This document shows positions 1 to 8,256 of a stretch of DNA of 64,000 nucleotides, one piece after another. The translations under genes and the position numbers were made by a program. Source of the stretch: Ectobacillus polymachus (GTDB lineage: Bacteria > Bacillota > Bacilli > Bacillales > Bacillaceae_G); assembly GCF_048159605.1 (NCBI RefSeq), contig NZ_JBLREB010000004.1, forward strand, positions 1-64,000, given 5' to 3'. How positions within the stretch are numbered: the first letter of the stretch is position 1; each line of letters starts with the position of its first letter. The notes below the pieces were generated by a model. It was not told where the DNA came from, did not search any database, and saw nothing but the letters and a program-made list of their open reading frames with translations.

Positions 1-106
1 ATGGCGAAGAGGTCACACCCGTTCCCATACCGAACACGGAAGTTAAGCTCTTCAGCGCCGATGGTAGTTGGGACTTTGTCCCTGTGAGAGTAGGACGTCG
101 CTAGGC
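1..106 (+). rRNA. rrf: 5S ribosomal RNA (5' end cut by window)
   Basis: The sequence carries the conserved Bacillus 5S core, including CCGAACACGGAAGTTAAG and the GAGAGTAGGACG segment near the 3' end. The first ten or so bases of the gene lie outside the window. It is followed directly by a strong terminator, so it is the last gene of an rRNA operon. I see no tRNA genes after it. Confidence 0.97.
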
Positions 107-148
107 AAAAAGAGATCACTCATTTCTTAATGAGTGATCTCTTTTTTT
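107..148 (+). terminator. rRNA operon terminator
   Basis: A perfect 17-bp stem (107-123 with 130-146), a six-base loop and a T-run form a classic intrinsic terminator directly behind the 5S gene. Confidence 0.95.
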
Positions 149-237
149 ACTAAAAAATTATACCACTTGTGTACTATAGCAAACTAGTTATATAGTAAGT
201 AGTTTGCTACAAAATATAAGACAAATATTATACGAAA

Positions 238-265
238 TAAAAGGACTCTGCTGAGTCCTTTTATT
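238..265 (-). terminator. Terminator of the GGDEF/HD-GYP gene
   Basis: A stem AAAAGGACTC / GAGTCCTTTT with loop TGCT sits just past the stop codon of the minus-strand gene at 274. The arms give T-runs on both strands, so it may work in both directions. Confidence 0.85.
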
Positions 266-273
266 ACACTGAT

Positions 274-2118
274 TTATACTGTTATTTGTTCCATTTCAAG
301 CTGCAGGGCATATGCTTTTTGAATCATATTGATAAAGGGTTCCACGTATTGGGGATCGAACTGCTGGCCTGCACAAGTGCGTAGCTCCTGGATAGCTTCT
401 GTGAATGTCTTCGTCGCTTGATACGGCCGTTCGGTTGTCATAGCATCAAATGAATCGATAATACATAAAATGCGTGCTAGCTTTGGTATTTTGTCTTCCT
501 TTAAGCCATGTGGATAGCCGTTTCCATCAAATCTCTCATGGTGAAGTTCGACAAGAGGGATTAGGTCAATTAAATTTTTATTCGTAGAGATAATTTCCTT
601 TCCCCATAATACGTGCTTTTTCATAATTTCCCATTCATGTGGATCCAATTTTCCTTTTTTATTAATGATATCTCGCGGGATTTCAAGCTTACCGATATCA
701 TGAACAAGTGAACCTAAAATAAATGTTTTACGCTCAGCGTCGCTTAATTTTAGCTCTTCACTAAAATCAACAGCATATTGGTATACGCGCTTACTATGTC
801 GATATGTATAGACGTCCTTTGAAAGAAAGATATTGAGCTGTTGTTCCGCTTCATTCAATTCTTTTTCAAATGAGAGGGTTTTTTGCATGGAATATTCTTC
901 ATCAGCAATACGAATCATATTTTTTCCTTGCTCTTTGGCACTGTACATTGCTTGATCGGCTCTGTTTAGCAGTTCTTGTGAATCGTATAATTCTTTTTTA
1001 TATTCTGAAATTCCGGCAGAGAAGGATAGACAATGATAAGGAAGACGTTCCACTCCATCAAAATACGAATCATTTACTTTTTTACGAAGACGATCCATAA
1101 ACATAGCTGCCTGTTTAACCGGTGTATTCTGCATTAAAATCGTAAATTCCTCACCGCCATACCGTGCAACAAAATATCCATGTTTATTACACTCGGTTTC
1201 GAGAAAGGCACCAAAAAACTTTAATAGAGAATCCCCTTGTATATGGCCATAAAAGTCATTGTATTTTTTAAAATCATCAATATCAAGAAGAGCAAGACTT
1301 AATGGTTGATTGGAAGAACTAGCTTCCTTTACTTTTTCTTCTAATACGTCTTTAAAATAAGCGTGATTGCTGAGGCCGGTTAGAAAATCTTTGTTGGCTT
1401 TTTCACTTGTTTTTAAGTAAAGTTCAAAGTGTTTTCGGAAAGCAAAGGATAATAATAATAAAACACATATTAGTAAAAGGTAACCTAATATTAGCTCATT
1501 TTGAACTAATATTATCAATATAACTGATAATAATATGGTTACCACATATAAAGATATACCCTCTTTTAACATTGTATACAGTATTGATAAATAGTTATCC
1601 TTAGAAATAAGCTTTAAATATATACTTAAAATAACAATATTAATTAGACAGTATATAAATATAGAAAATAGAAATGGGTAAAAATTGTAATCAAAGGGAG
1701 GCTTTCCGATATTTCCGCCTAAACCAATAAAAGTATAGTAGAATCCAATTAGCATAAAATTATATACTGCAAAGTTTAATAAATGTTTCCACCACGCAAT
1801 TTTTTTATAAATAACCATAAATAAGACAGAACTAAATAAAAGAATGTTTAAGGTGAAACTTAAACCAAACATATAACAAGTAGCAATAAAAATAGCAGAA
1901 TCCATTGATAATGAATTTCCTTTAGGTGGCAAAATAATAGTATAGTACGTAATTAGACATAAACTAATTGCTAAAAAAATTTTAAAATAAATATTGGACA
2001 AAGAAAATAAAGTACTATGGGAAAAAACAATATGTAAAGATACTCCTAGAATGGTTAGTGAAGTAACAATTAATTTTATAGGATTAATTAAGGTGGTGTT
2101 CATATCTCTCACTCTCAT
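274..2118 (-). CDS. Membrane-bound GGDEF and HD-GYP domain protein (cyclic-di-GMP turnover)
   Basis: The N-terminal ~230 residues are a run of hydrophobic helices (about seven membrane segments). A diguanylate cyclase domain with an intact GGEEF active-site motif (YGGEEF) follows. A C-terminal HD-GYP phosphodiesterase domain shows HDIGK, the GYP-loop HHERFDGNGYPHGL and the expected downstream helices. Both signatures look intact, so the protein could both make and degrade cyclic-di-GMP; which activity dominates cannot be told. The first ATG (2118) has no clear ribosome site; an internal ATG at 2103 (MNTTLINP) follows GAGTGAGAG and is an equally good start. It lies downstream of the DUF5317/peptide pair on the same strand but behind a separate terminator. 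Confidence 0.9.
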   Translation of the reverse strand: MRVRDMNTTLINPIKLIVTSLTILGVSLHIVFSHSTLFSLSNIYFKIFLAISLCLITYYTIILPPKGNSLSMDSAIFIATCYMFGLSFTLNILLFSSVLFMVIYKKIAWWKHLLNFAVYNFMLIGFYYTFIGLGGNIGKPPFDYNFYPFLFSIFIYCLINIVILSIYLKLISKDNYLSILYTMLKEGISLYVVTILLSVILIILVQNELILGYLLLICVLLLLSFAFRKHFELYLKTSEKANKDFLTGLSNHAYFKDVLEEKVKEASSSNQPLSLALLDIDDFKKYNDFYGHIQGDSLLKFFGAFLETECNKHGYFVARYGGEEFTILMQNTPVKQAAMFMDRLRKKVNDSYFDGVERLPYHCLSFSAGISEYKKELYDSQELLNRADQAMYSAKEQGKNMIRIADEEYSMQKTLSFEKELNEAEQQLNIFLSKDVYTYRHSKRVYQYAVDFSEELKLSDAERKTFILGSLVHDIGKLEIPRDIINKKGKLDPHEWEIMKKHVLWGKEIISTNKNLIDLIPLVELHHERFDGNGYPHGLKEDKIPKLARILCIIDSFDAMTTERPYQATKTFTEAIQELRTCAGQQFDPQYVEPFINMIQKAYALQLEMEQITV

Positions 2119-2151
2119 CTAGATTAATATATAAACTTAAATAATATTTAA

Positions 2152-2176
2152 TAAAAAAATAGCAATATGCTATTAA
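2152..2176 (-). terminator. Terminator after the DUF5317 / small peptide pair
   Basis: On the minus strand AATAGCA, loop TAT, TGCTATT is followed by a run of T. It ends the transcript of the two genes at 2274-2941 just before the GGDEF/HD-GYP gene. Confidence 0.7.
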
Positions 2177-2273
2177 AAGTATCCCATTTTAAATTTCAGA
2201 TTTGATTATAGTAATCTGCTCATTGAGACAAAATAGACACATTGCTATTTTTCTAATTACAACTTTATGAAAT

Positions 2274-2366
2274 TTATCCTACTCTAAATCCAGAAGTCAA
2301 AGCAACAATCAAAGAACCAAGAATAATAGCATTAAATAAAACACGACTAGTAGCTAGCTTTTTCAT
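2274..2366 (-). CDS. Small 30-residue membrane peptide
   Basis: This 30-codon gene starts with MKKLATSRV and continues as a single hydrophobic helix (about residues 9-25), ending SGFRVG. Its ATG overlaps the stop of the DUF5317 gene as ATGA (2363-2366). An excellent ribosome site, AAAGGAGGTGAG, sits six bases upstream, inside the end of the DUF5317 gene. Strong SD plus stop-start overlap argues for real, coupled translation. A terminator follows at 2152-2176. I do not recognise the peptide; it could be a membrane-anchored partner of the DUF5317 protein or a cleaved signalling peptide, both inference. Confidence 0.7.
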   Translation of the reverse strand: MKKLATSRVLFNAIILGSLIVALTSGFRVG

Positions 2367-2941
2367 ATTGTCTCACCTCCTTTAATTGTTTTCGAACGGG
2401 GTTTTGTAATCATAAGCCATTGGACAAATATAAAAATTCCAATGTTCATAATAATATCACCGATGCTGACTACCTGTGTTTTCGGATAGGGGTGAGTAAT
2501 GGGGATGATATCGCCTAAAAACCCGAGATGCGTACTAGCTGTAAGTGCTTGGTGTTTTGCATACACACCACCGTTTTTTAATGCATCTCCGTACATAGGG
2601 TCGAGAACACTAGCTGCATCAAGTGAAACGGGCATTCTTCCACCGTTAATGATCATTACTAGAAAATTTAAGAATACACCTAATAAAATAAGATAAAATC
2701 CTTTATAATGCCGATTCAAATATAGAAAAGTAAGACCTAACACATAGACCAGCATGTAAAAAGTATTACTTACTAACATTAATGTAGAAAATCGATCTTG
2801 TAGTATGAATACGAGAATTTCTAGGATTAGTAGAATCGGAAAGATTATTCCACCTTTAATATGTAAGCTTGCTAGCTCCTTTAAGCTACCTCTTCTTAAA
2901 AATCCAACTATAATTGAAATAATCATTCCATCGAGTACCAT
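2363..2941 (-). CDS. DUF5317 family membrane protein
   Basis: About 192 residues beginning MVLDGMIISIIVGFLRRG, with at least four hydrophobic segments. The N-terminal pattern (a short glycine- and arginine-containing helix pair before a long membrane region) and the NGGRMPVS motif near residue 100 match the DUF5317 family of Firmicutes, function unknown. An upstream GTG (2953) is in frame, but the ATG at 2941 has a proper AGGTGG site eight bases before it and is preferred. The gene is translationally coupled to the 30-residue peptide that follows. Confidence 0.75.
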   Translation of the reverse strand: MVLDGMIISIIVGFLRRGSLKELASLHIKGGIIFPILLILEILVFILQDRFSTLMLVSNTFYMLVYVLGLTFLYLNRHYKGFYLILLGVFLNFLVMIINGGRMPVSLDAASVLDPMYGDALKNGGVYAKHQALTASTHLGFLGDIIPITHPYPKTQVVSIGDIIMNIGIFIFVQWLMITKPRSKTIKGGETI

Positions 2942-3192
2942 AATAGCTTCCACCTATTCTATATATTCAAATATTAAAGTTAGAGAATAAAAGCAAAATG
3001 AAATGTTTATAATAATTAGTTATTTAGAGTTAATCTACTTTTTAAATCATACAAGTAAAATCAATTAAATGTCAATATATTGCAATGTAAAAATTATCTT
3101 AATATATAGAAAATACCAAATGGTGAGATATTGAAGCTAGAAGGGATTTTAACATTCTGCTGAAATACGAATAGAAGTTTGTCGTTCTAGCG

Positions 3193-3237
3193 AAATACGA
3201 ATAATTTTACTGATGTTTTCTATAAACGTTCGATTTT
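3193..3237 (+). promoter_or_regulatory. Paired PurR boxes upstream of the purine operon
   Basis: Two oppositely oriented PurBox-like elements, AAATACGAATAAT (3193-3205) and, reversed, TTCG-centred 3225-3237, each match about 11 of 13 positions of the B. subtilis PurBox. The CGAA and TTCG cores are 27 bases apart, close to the known pur operator. A third GAAATACGAATA copy at about 3161-3172 repeats the first box. PurR binding here, relieved by PRPP, would control initiation; this follows B. subtilis. Confidence 0.7.
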
Positions 3238-3239
3238 TA

Positions 3240-3269
3240 TTGACATTTCTTGCTTGAATTTGATATTAT
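3240..3269 (+). promoter_or_regulatory. Sigma-A promoter of the purine operon
   Basis: TTGACA at 3240-3245 and TATTAT at 3264-3269 with an 18-base spacer, directly after the PurR boxes and about 27 bases before the riboswitch aptamer. Confidence 0.75.
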
Positions 3270-3295
3270 AGCGATGGATAATTTAAATACGGACA

Positions 3296-3461
3296 CCTCA
3301 TATAATAGCGGGGATATGGCCCGCGAGTTTCTACCCAATGACCGTAAATTTTTGGACTATGAGGGAAAGTTACTCAGCTTGTGTTCGTTTGTACGAGAGT
3401 AGTATGCCTGAGTAGAATACTTTCCCTATATATTGGGGTGTGTTCTGCTTAGGCATTTTTT
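3296..3461 (+). ncRNA. Guanine-class purine riboswitch with transcription terminator
   Basis: The aptamer spans 3296-3364: P1 pairs CCTCATA (3296-3302) with TATGAGG (3358-3364), P2 is GCGGG-GATATGG-CCCGC, and the joining loops are the conserved purine-riboswitch ones. The base at 3357, equivalent to position 74, is C, so the ligand should be guanine or hypoxanthine, not adenine. A terminator pairs 3404-3412 with 3448-3456 followed by six T. The alternative antiterminator pairs 3362-3377 with 3409-3426, using the 3' side of P1. Ligand binding should therefore end transcription before purE. Confidence 0.93.
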
Positions 3462-3483
3462 AATAGGACAGGGGGGACGAGCA

Positions 3484-3963
3484 ATGCCAATAGTCGGAGT
3501 TGTTATGGGGAGTACATCTGATTGGGAAACGATGAAGCATGCGTGCGATATGTTGGATGAGCTTTCGATTCCATATGAGAAGAAAGTTGTTTCAGCGCAT
3601 CGTACACCAGATTATATGTTTGAATATGCTGAAACCGCTCGTGATAGAGGCTTGAAAGTGATTATTGCTGGTGCTGGAGGAGCGGCACATTTACCCGGTA
3701 TGATTGCAGCGAAAACGACGCTACCGGTTATCGGTGTTCCTGTTCAGTCGAAGGCGTTGAATGGGTTAGATTCTTTGTTGTCCATTGTGCAAATGCCAGG
3801 TGGTGTTCCGGTTGCTACGGTTGCCATCGGGAAAGCAGGAGCTTTAAATGCTGGTTTATTAGCAGCAGAAATACTAGGTGCATTTGATGAATCAATTTAT
3901 AAAGCGCTAGAACAGCGCCGTGACGATATTAGACGAAAAGTGTTAGAGGATAGTGAACTATGA
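3484..3963 (+). CDS. purE: N5-carboxyaminoimidazole ribonucleotide mutase
   Basis: 159 residues, the usual length for class I PurE, which converts N5-CAIR to CAIR in de novo purine synthesis. The N-terminus MPIVGVVMGSTSDW holds the nucleotide-binding GSxSD motif, and SAHRTPD and GAGGAAHLPG are the conserved active-site stretches. An in-frame TTG lies upstream, but the ATG at 3484 sits behind GGGGGGACGA and gives the family N-terminus. It is the first gene of the operon, after the riboswitch terminator, and overlaps purK by ATGA. Confidence 0.97.
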   Translation: MPIVGVVMGSTSDWETMKHACDMLDELSIPYEKKVVSAHRTPDYMFEYAETARDRGLKVIIAGAGGAAHLPGMIAAKTTLPVIGVPVQSKALNGLDSLLSIVQMPGGVPVATVAIGKAGALNAGLLAAEILGAFDESIYKALEQRRDDIRRKVLEDSEL

Positions 3964-5114
3964 TGAACAAAGTTATCTTTCCTGGTCAGACGATTGGGAT
4001 TATCGGTGGTGGTCAGCTAGGCAGAATGTTAGCTCTTTCTGCAAAGGAAATGGGTTTTCGTATTGCAGTGCTGGATCCTACGCCTAATTCGCCATGTGCG
4101 CAAGTTGCAGATATAGAAATTGTTGCATCCTATAACGATCAGCAAGCGATTGAAAAGCTTGCAAGTGTTAGCGATGTGATTACCTATGAATTTGAAAATA
4201 TCGATTATGATTGCTTACAATGGATTGAGGAGCATTCGTATTTGCCGCAGGGAAGTCAGCTGCTGCATGTAACACAGAATCGATTTACAGAAAAAAGTGC
4301 GATTGTGGAAGCTGGCATACCAGTTGCAGCTTTTCGTCTTTGCCAAACAGAAGACGATTTAATCCACGGTGTTGAAGACTTTTCTTATCCTTGTGTGTTA
4401 AAGACAACAACGGGTGGCTATGACGGTAAAGGGCAAATTGTTTTGAAAAGTGAGGAAGATTTAGCAGAAGCAAAACAACTTATTGAACAGCGTGAATGTA
4501 TTTTAGAAGATTGGGTTCCGTTCGATAAGGAAGTTTCCGTTATTGTAGTAAGAGGTATAGGCGGCGAAACAAGCGTATTTCCGGTTGCTGAGAATATTCA
4601 TGTCGAAAATATCCTACATGCTTCCATCGTTCCGGCTCGTATTTCCGATGAATTAAGAGCACAGGCAGTTAGATGTGCAGAAACATTAGCAAATGAGCTT
4701 GGTTTAATCGGCATCTTAGCGGTTGAAATGTTTGTAACGAAGGATGAGCATATTTTTGTGAATGAATTAGCGCCAAGACCGCATAATTCTGGGCATTATA
4801 CGATGGATGCTTGTGCGACAAGTCAGTTCGGGCAACACGTTCGCGCGATCTGCGGATGGCCGCTTGGTGAAATAACTTTATTAAAACCAGTTGTCATGTT
4901 TAATATTTTAGGAGAACATATAGAGGCGGTCTATCAAAAGATTGACCAGTATTCCAATGCAAAGCTGCATATGTACGGTAAAGCAGAAGCGAAGAAAAAG
5001 CGGAAAATGGGTCATTTAAACATTTTAGCGCAAAGTACAAAGGAAGCTTTAGAGAAAGCAAGTGCACTTCGCATTTGGGAACGCGAAGAACAATGGTTGG
5101 AGGGAAAACGATGA
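3960..5114 (+). CDS. purK: N5-carboxyaminoimidazole ribonucleotide synthase
   Basis: 384-residue ATP-grasp enzyme that carboxylates AIR with bicarbonate and ATP to N5-CAIR, the substrate of PurE. It shows the N-terminal GQTIGIIGGGQLGRML loop, the ATP-grasp core with KTTTGGYDGKGQ, and the C-terminal NELAPRPHNSGHYT motif that marks PurK. The start overlaps the purE stop and the stop overlaps the purB start, so the three are translationally coupled. Confidence 0.97.
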   Translation: MMNKVIFPGQTIGIIGGGQLGRMLALSAKEMGFRIAVLDPTPNSPCAQVADIEIVASYNDQQAIEKLASVSDVITYEFENIDYDCLQWIEEHSYLPQGSQLLHVTQNRFTEKSAIVEAGIPVAAFRLCQTEDDLIHGVEDFSYPCVLKTTTGGYDGKGQIVLKSEEDLAEAKQLIEQRECILEDWVPFDKEVSVIVVRGIGGETSVFPVAENIHVENILHASIVPARISDELRAQAVRCAETLANELGLIGILAVEMFVTKDEHIFVNELAPRPHNSGHYTMDACATSQFGQHVRAICGWPLGEITLLKPVVMFNILGEHIEAVYQKIDQYSNAKLHMYGKAEAKKKRKMGHLNILAQSTKEALEKASALRIWEREEQWLEGKR

Positions 5115-6406
5115 TTAATCGCTACACGCGCCCGGAAATGGGAGCAATCTGGACAGAAGAAAATAAGTTTAACGCTTGGTTAGAAGTAGAAATTCTTGCT
5201 TGCGAAGCTTGGTCAGCACTAGGAGATATTCCGAAAGAAGACGTAAAGAAGCTTCGGGAAAATGCGTCATTTGATATAAATCGCATTTATGAAATTGAAA
5301 AGGATACTCGTCATGATGTGGTTGCCTTTACAAGAGCTGTATCAGAAACGTTAGGAGAAGAACGGAAATGGGTGCATTATGGATTAACTTCTACTGACGT
5401 GGTAGATACTGCGCTTTCCTATTTATTAAAACAAGCAAACGATATTTTGCTAAAAGATATTACAGCATTTATTGAAATTCTAAAAAATAAGGCAAACGAA
5501 CATAAATACACGGTTATGATGGGTCGTACGCACGGTGTTCATGCAGAGCCAACAACATTTGGATTAAAGTTGGCACTTTGGTATGAAGAAATGCGGAGAA
5601 ATCTAGAACGCTTTAAGCAAGCTGCAGATGGAGTACGCGTTGGAAAAATGTCTGGGGCTGTCGGTACATATGCAAATATTGATCCATTTATTGAAGCATA
5701 TGTGTGTGAAAAGCTTGGACTTCAAGCTTCTCCTATTTCAACACAAACGTTGCAACGTGACCGTCATGCACACTACATGGCAACATTAGCGTTAATCGCG
5801 ACATCTATTGAAAAGATGGCTGTTGAAATTCGTGGTTTGCAAAAAAGTGAAACACGTGAAGTTGAGGAATTCTTTGCGAAAGGTCAAAAAGGATCTTCTG
5901 CAATGCCTCACAAACGTAATCCAATTGGTTCAGAGAATATGGTAGGTATGGCTCGCTTAGTTCGTGGTTATATGCAAACCGCTTATGAAAATGTTCCACT
6001 TTGGCACGAACGTGATATTTCACATTCTTCAGCAGAACGCGTTATTTTACCGGATGCTACCATTGCATTGAATTATATGCTCAATCGTTTTGGAAACATC
6101 GTGAAAAACTTAACTGTATTCCCTGAAAATATGAAACGGAATATGGGAAGAACATTTGGACTTATTTATTCTCAACGCGTTATGCTTTCTCTTATTAATA
6201 AGGGAATGGTTCGTGAGGAAGCATATGATACTGTGCAGCCGAAAGCAATGGAAGCATGGGATAAACAAGTTCAATTTAAAGATCTTGTAGAAGCAGATGA
6301 AAAAATTACGAGCAAGTTAACACAGGAAGAAATTGATGAGTGCTTTAACTATGAACACCATATGCGTCACGTGGACACCATCTTCAAACGCCTTGGTCTA
6401 GATTGA
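5111..6406 (+). CDS. purB: Adenylosuccinate lyase
   Basis: 431 residues, same length as the B. subtilis enzyme. It cleaves SAICAR to AICAR and adenylosuccinate to AMP, releasing fumarate. The fumarase/aspartase superfamily signature GSSAMPHKRNP is intact, with MMGRTHGVHAEP (catalytic His) and YGLTSTDVVDT. The start MINRYTRPEMG at 5111 overlaps the purK stop; longer in-frame extensions from 5075 fall inside purK and are not the real start. A hairpin with a short T-run follows, so read-through to purC may be partial. Confidence 0.97.
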   Translation: MINRYTRPEMGAIWTEENKFNAWLEVEILACEAWSALGDIPKEDVKKLRENASFDINRIYEIEKDTRHDVVAFTRAVSETLGEERKWVHYGLTSTDVVDTALSYLLKQANDILLKDITAFIEILKNKANEHKYTVMMGRTHGVHAEPTTFGLKLALWYEEMRRNLERFKQAADGVRVGKMSGAVGTYANIDPFIEAYVCEKLGLQASPISTQTLQRDRHAHYMATLALIATSIEKMAVEIRGLQKSETREVEEFFAKGQKGSSAMPHKRNPIGSENMVGMARLVRGYMQTAYENVPLWHERDISHSSAERVILPDATIALNYMLNRFGNIVKNLTVFPENMKRNMGRTFGLIYSQRVMLSLINKGMVREEAYDTVQPKAMEAWDKQVQFKDLVEADEKITSKLTQEEIDECFNYEHHMRHVDTIFKRLGLD

Positions 6407-6415
6407 AAATAATAT

Positions 6416-6446
6416 AGGGCACAGATTTCAGTCTGTGCCATTTTTA
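6416..6446 (+). terminator. Hairpin after purB (possible internal terminator)
   Basis: GGCACAGA / TCTGTGCC stem followed by ATTTTTAT directly after the purB stop. As it lies inside the purine operon it may lower, rather than end, transcription into purC. Confidence 0.65.
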
Positions 6447-6612
6447 TCCTGATATATAGGGGCGGGATAATTTCACCAAGGTTCCATGGAAATCGAAGAT
6501 CAGGCTTACGGGGCCACCACTAAAGTAGGGAAAGAGCCTTCCCTTCTTTAGTGAAGTATAGCTTCATTAGTCTGATGATTCATAATTATAAAAATAACAG
6601 GGGGCTTATGAC
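6447..6612 (+). promoter_or_regulatory. Structured purB-purC intergenic leader
   Basis: This 160-base stretch has no ORF of note but contains a 13-pair hairpin with one mismatch (6519-6532 with 6539-6552) and a second small hairpin TGAAG/CTTCA (6552-6566). The 5' part (about 6457-6518) is GC-rich and contains TCCATGGA. There is no T-run after the hairpins, so it is not a simple terminator. I do not recognise a known riboswitch class; a structured RNA or processing site is possible. Confidence 0.4.
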
Positions 6613-7332
6613 ATGCAAAAGCTAGAGCAGCTATATGAAGGAAAAGCAAAAATTATGTACCGTACAGAACAAGAAGATGTCGTATGGGTTCAATATAAAG
6701 ATAGTGCAACTGCTTTTAATGGAGAAAAGAAGGCAACCATTGCAGGAAAAGGCCATTTAAATAATGAAATTACTTCGCTTCTCTTTACTAAGCTGAAGGA
6801 CGCTGGCATTCCGAGCCACTTTATTGAAAAAATTTCTGATACAGAACAACTTGCAAAGAAAGTAACGATTATTCCTCTTGAAGTTGTTGTTCGAAATATT
6901 ATTGCTGGAAGTTTGGCAAAACGACTTGGATTAGAAGAAGGAACTCCTCTCGAAGAACCGATTGTAGAATTTTATTATAAAGATGATGACCTTGGTGATC
7001 CTCTTGTAACAGAAGACCATATTCGCGTGTTAAACATTGCTTCACCCGAACAATTGCAAGAGCTTCGCACATTAGCATTGCGTGTTGATGAAGTGTTAAA
7101 AGAGCATTTTGCAAGTTGCAAAGTGAGATTAGTGGACTTTAAATTAGAGTTTGGACTTACAAAAGAAGGCGAAATCCTTCTTGCTGATGAAATCTCTCCA
7201 GATACATGCCGTCTATGGGACGAAGAAACGAATGAAAAGTTCGACAAAGATGTATTCCGTAGAGACCTTGGAAATTTGACTGACGCCTATAAAGAAATCT
7301 TAAAACGATTAGGGGGAATTTCACATGTTTAA
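6613..7332 (+). CDS. purC: SAICAR synthetase (phosphoribosylaminoimidazole-succinocarboxamide synthase)
   Basis: 239 residues. It joins CAIR and aspartate with ATP to give SAICAR. Family motifs are present: the N-terminal LYEGKAKIMYRT, the VVRNIIAGSLAKR core and the LADEISPDTCRLWD metal/substrate segment near the C-terminus. A strong ribosome site (AGGGGG) precedes the ATG. The stop overlaps the purS start by eight bases. Confidence 0.97.
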   Translation: MQKLEQLYEGKAKIMYRTEQEDVVWVQYKDSATAFNGEKKATIAGKGHLNNEITSLLFTKLKDAGIPSHFIEKISDTEQLAKKVTIIPLEVVVRNIIAGSLAKRLGLEEGTPLEEPIVEFYYKDDDLGDPLVTEDHIRVLNIASPEQLQELRTLALRVDEVLKEHFASCKVRLVDFKLEFGLTKEGEILLADEISPDTCRLWDEETNEKFDKDVFRRDLGNLTDAYKEILKRLGGISHV

Positions 7333-7579
7333 AGTAAAGGTTTATGTAACACTTCGCAAGAGCGTATTAGACCCACAAGGAGCAGCAGTGAAAAATGCGT
7401 TGCATAGTTTATCCTTTACTTCCGTACAAGATGTCCGTATCGGAAAATATATGGAATTGATGGTAGATAAGAACGTGACTGATATTGACAGCATGATTAA
7501 AGAGATGTGCGAAAAATTATTAGCCAATGTTGTCATTGAAGATTACCGATATGAGATCGAGGAGGTAGTCGCACAGTGA
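7325..7579 (+). CDS. purS: Phosphoribosylformylglycinamidine synthase subunit PurS
   Basis: 84-residue small subunit of the FGAM synthase complex, which with PurQ and PurL converts FGAR to FGAM. It opens with VKVYVTLRKSVLDPQG, the PurS signature. It overlaps purC at its start and purQ at its end (GTGA), consistent with coupled, stoichiometric production of the three-subunit enzyme. Confidence 0.96.
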   Translation: MFKVKVYVTLRKSVLDPQGAAVKNALHSLSFTSVQDVRIGKYMELMVDKNVTDIDSMIKEMCEKLLANVVIEDYRYEIEEVVAQ

Positions 7580-8256
7580 AGTTTGCCGTAATCGTTTTTC
7601 CAGGATCGAATTGTGACGTAGATATGTATCATGCGATTCAAGATGAACTAGGCGAAGAAGTGGAATATGTTTGGCATGATGAAACGAGTTTAGATGAGTA
7701 TGACGCGATTCTATTACCGGGTGGTTTTTCATACGGTGATTATCTTCGTTGCGGAGCTATTTCACGGTTCTCAAATGTTATGAATGCAGTAATCGAAGCT
7801 GCTAATGCTGGTAAGCCAGTCCTAGGTGTCTGCAATGGATTTCAAATTTTAGTAGAAGCAGGTCTTCTCCCTGGTGCTTTAATTCGAAATAAAAACTTAA
7901 AGTTTATGTGCCGTACGGTGGAGTTACGGGTTGAAAACAAATCGCTCTTTACCTCTCAATATGAGATTGGAGACATTATTCGTATTCCGATTGCCCATGG
8001 TGAAGGAAACTATTATTGCGATGAACAAACATTGAAGGCGCTTGAAGAAAATCACCAAATTGCCTTCCGTTATATCGATAATCCGAATGGAAGCATTGCA
8101 AATATTGCAGGAATTACGAACGAGCGCGGCAATGTTCTCGGCATGATGCCGCATCCAGAGCGCGCTGTAGATGCGCTCCTAGGCGGAGACGACGGATTAA
8201 AGTTATTTAAATCGATTTTGAAGTATTGGAGGGAATCACATCATGTTACAGCTTGA
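7576..8256 (+). CDS. purQ: Phosphoribosylformylglycinamidine synthase glutaminase subunit PurQ
   Basis: 226-residue class I glutamine amidotransferase that supplies ammonia to PurL. The catalytic Cys lies in GVCNGFQIL, with the His-x-Glu pair in MMPHPERA. The start is GTG, overlapping the purS stop; the N-terminus MKFAVIVFPGSNCD is typical. It overlaps purL by 14 bases. Confidence 0.97.
   Translation: MKFAVIVFPGSNCDVDMYHAIQDELGEEVEYVWHDETSLDEYDAILLPGGFSYGDYLRCGAISRFSNVMNAVIEAANAGKPVLGVCNGFQILVEAGLLPGALIRNKNLKFMCRTVELRVENKSLFTSQYEIGDIIRIPIAHGEGNYYCDEQTLKALEENHQIAFRYIDNPNGSIANIAGITNERGNVLGMMPHPERAVDALLGGDDGLKLFKSILKYWRESHHVTA

Noticed and set aside
1..273. tRNA genes after the 5S rRNA
   Set aside because: The 5S gene is followed directly by a terminator and I find no cloverleaf sequence.
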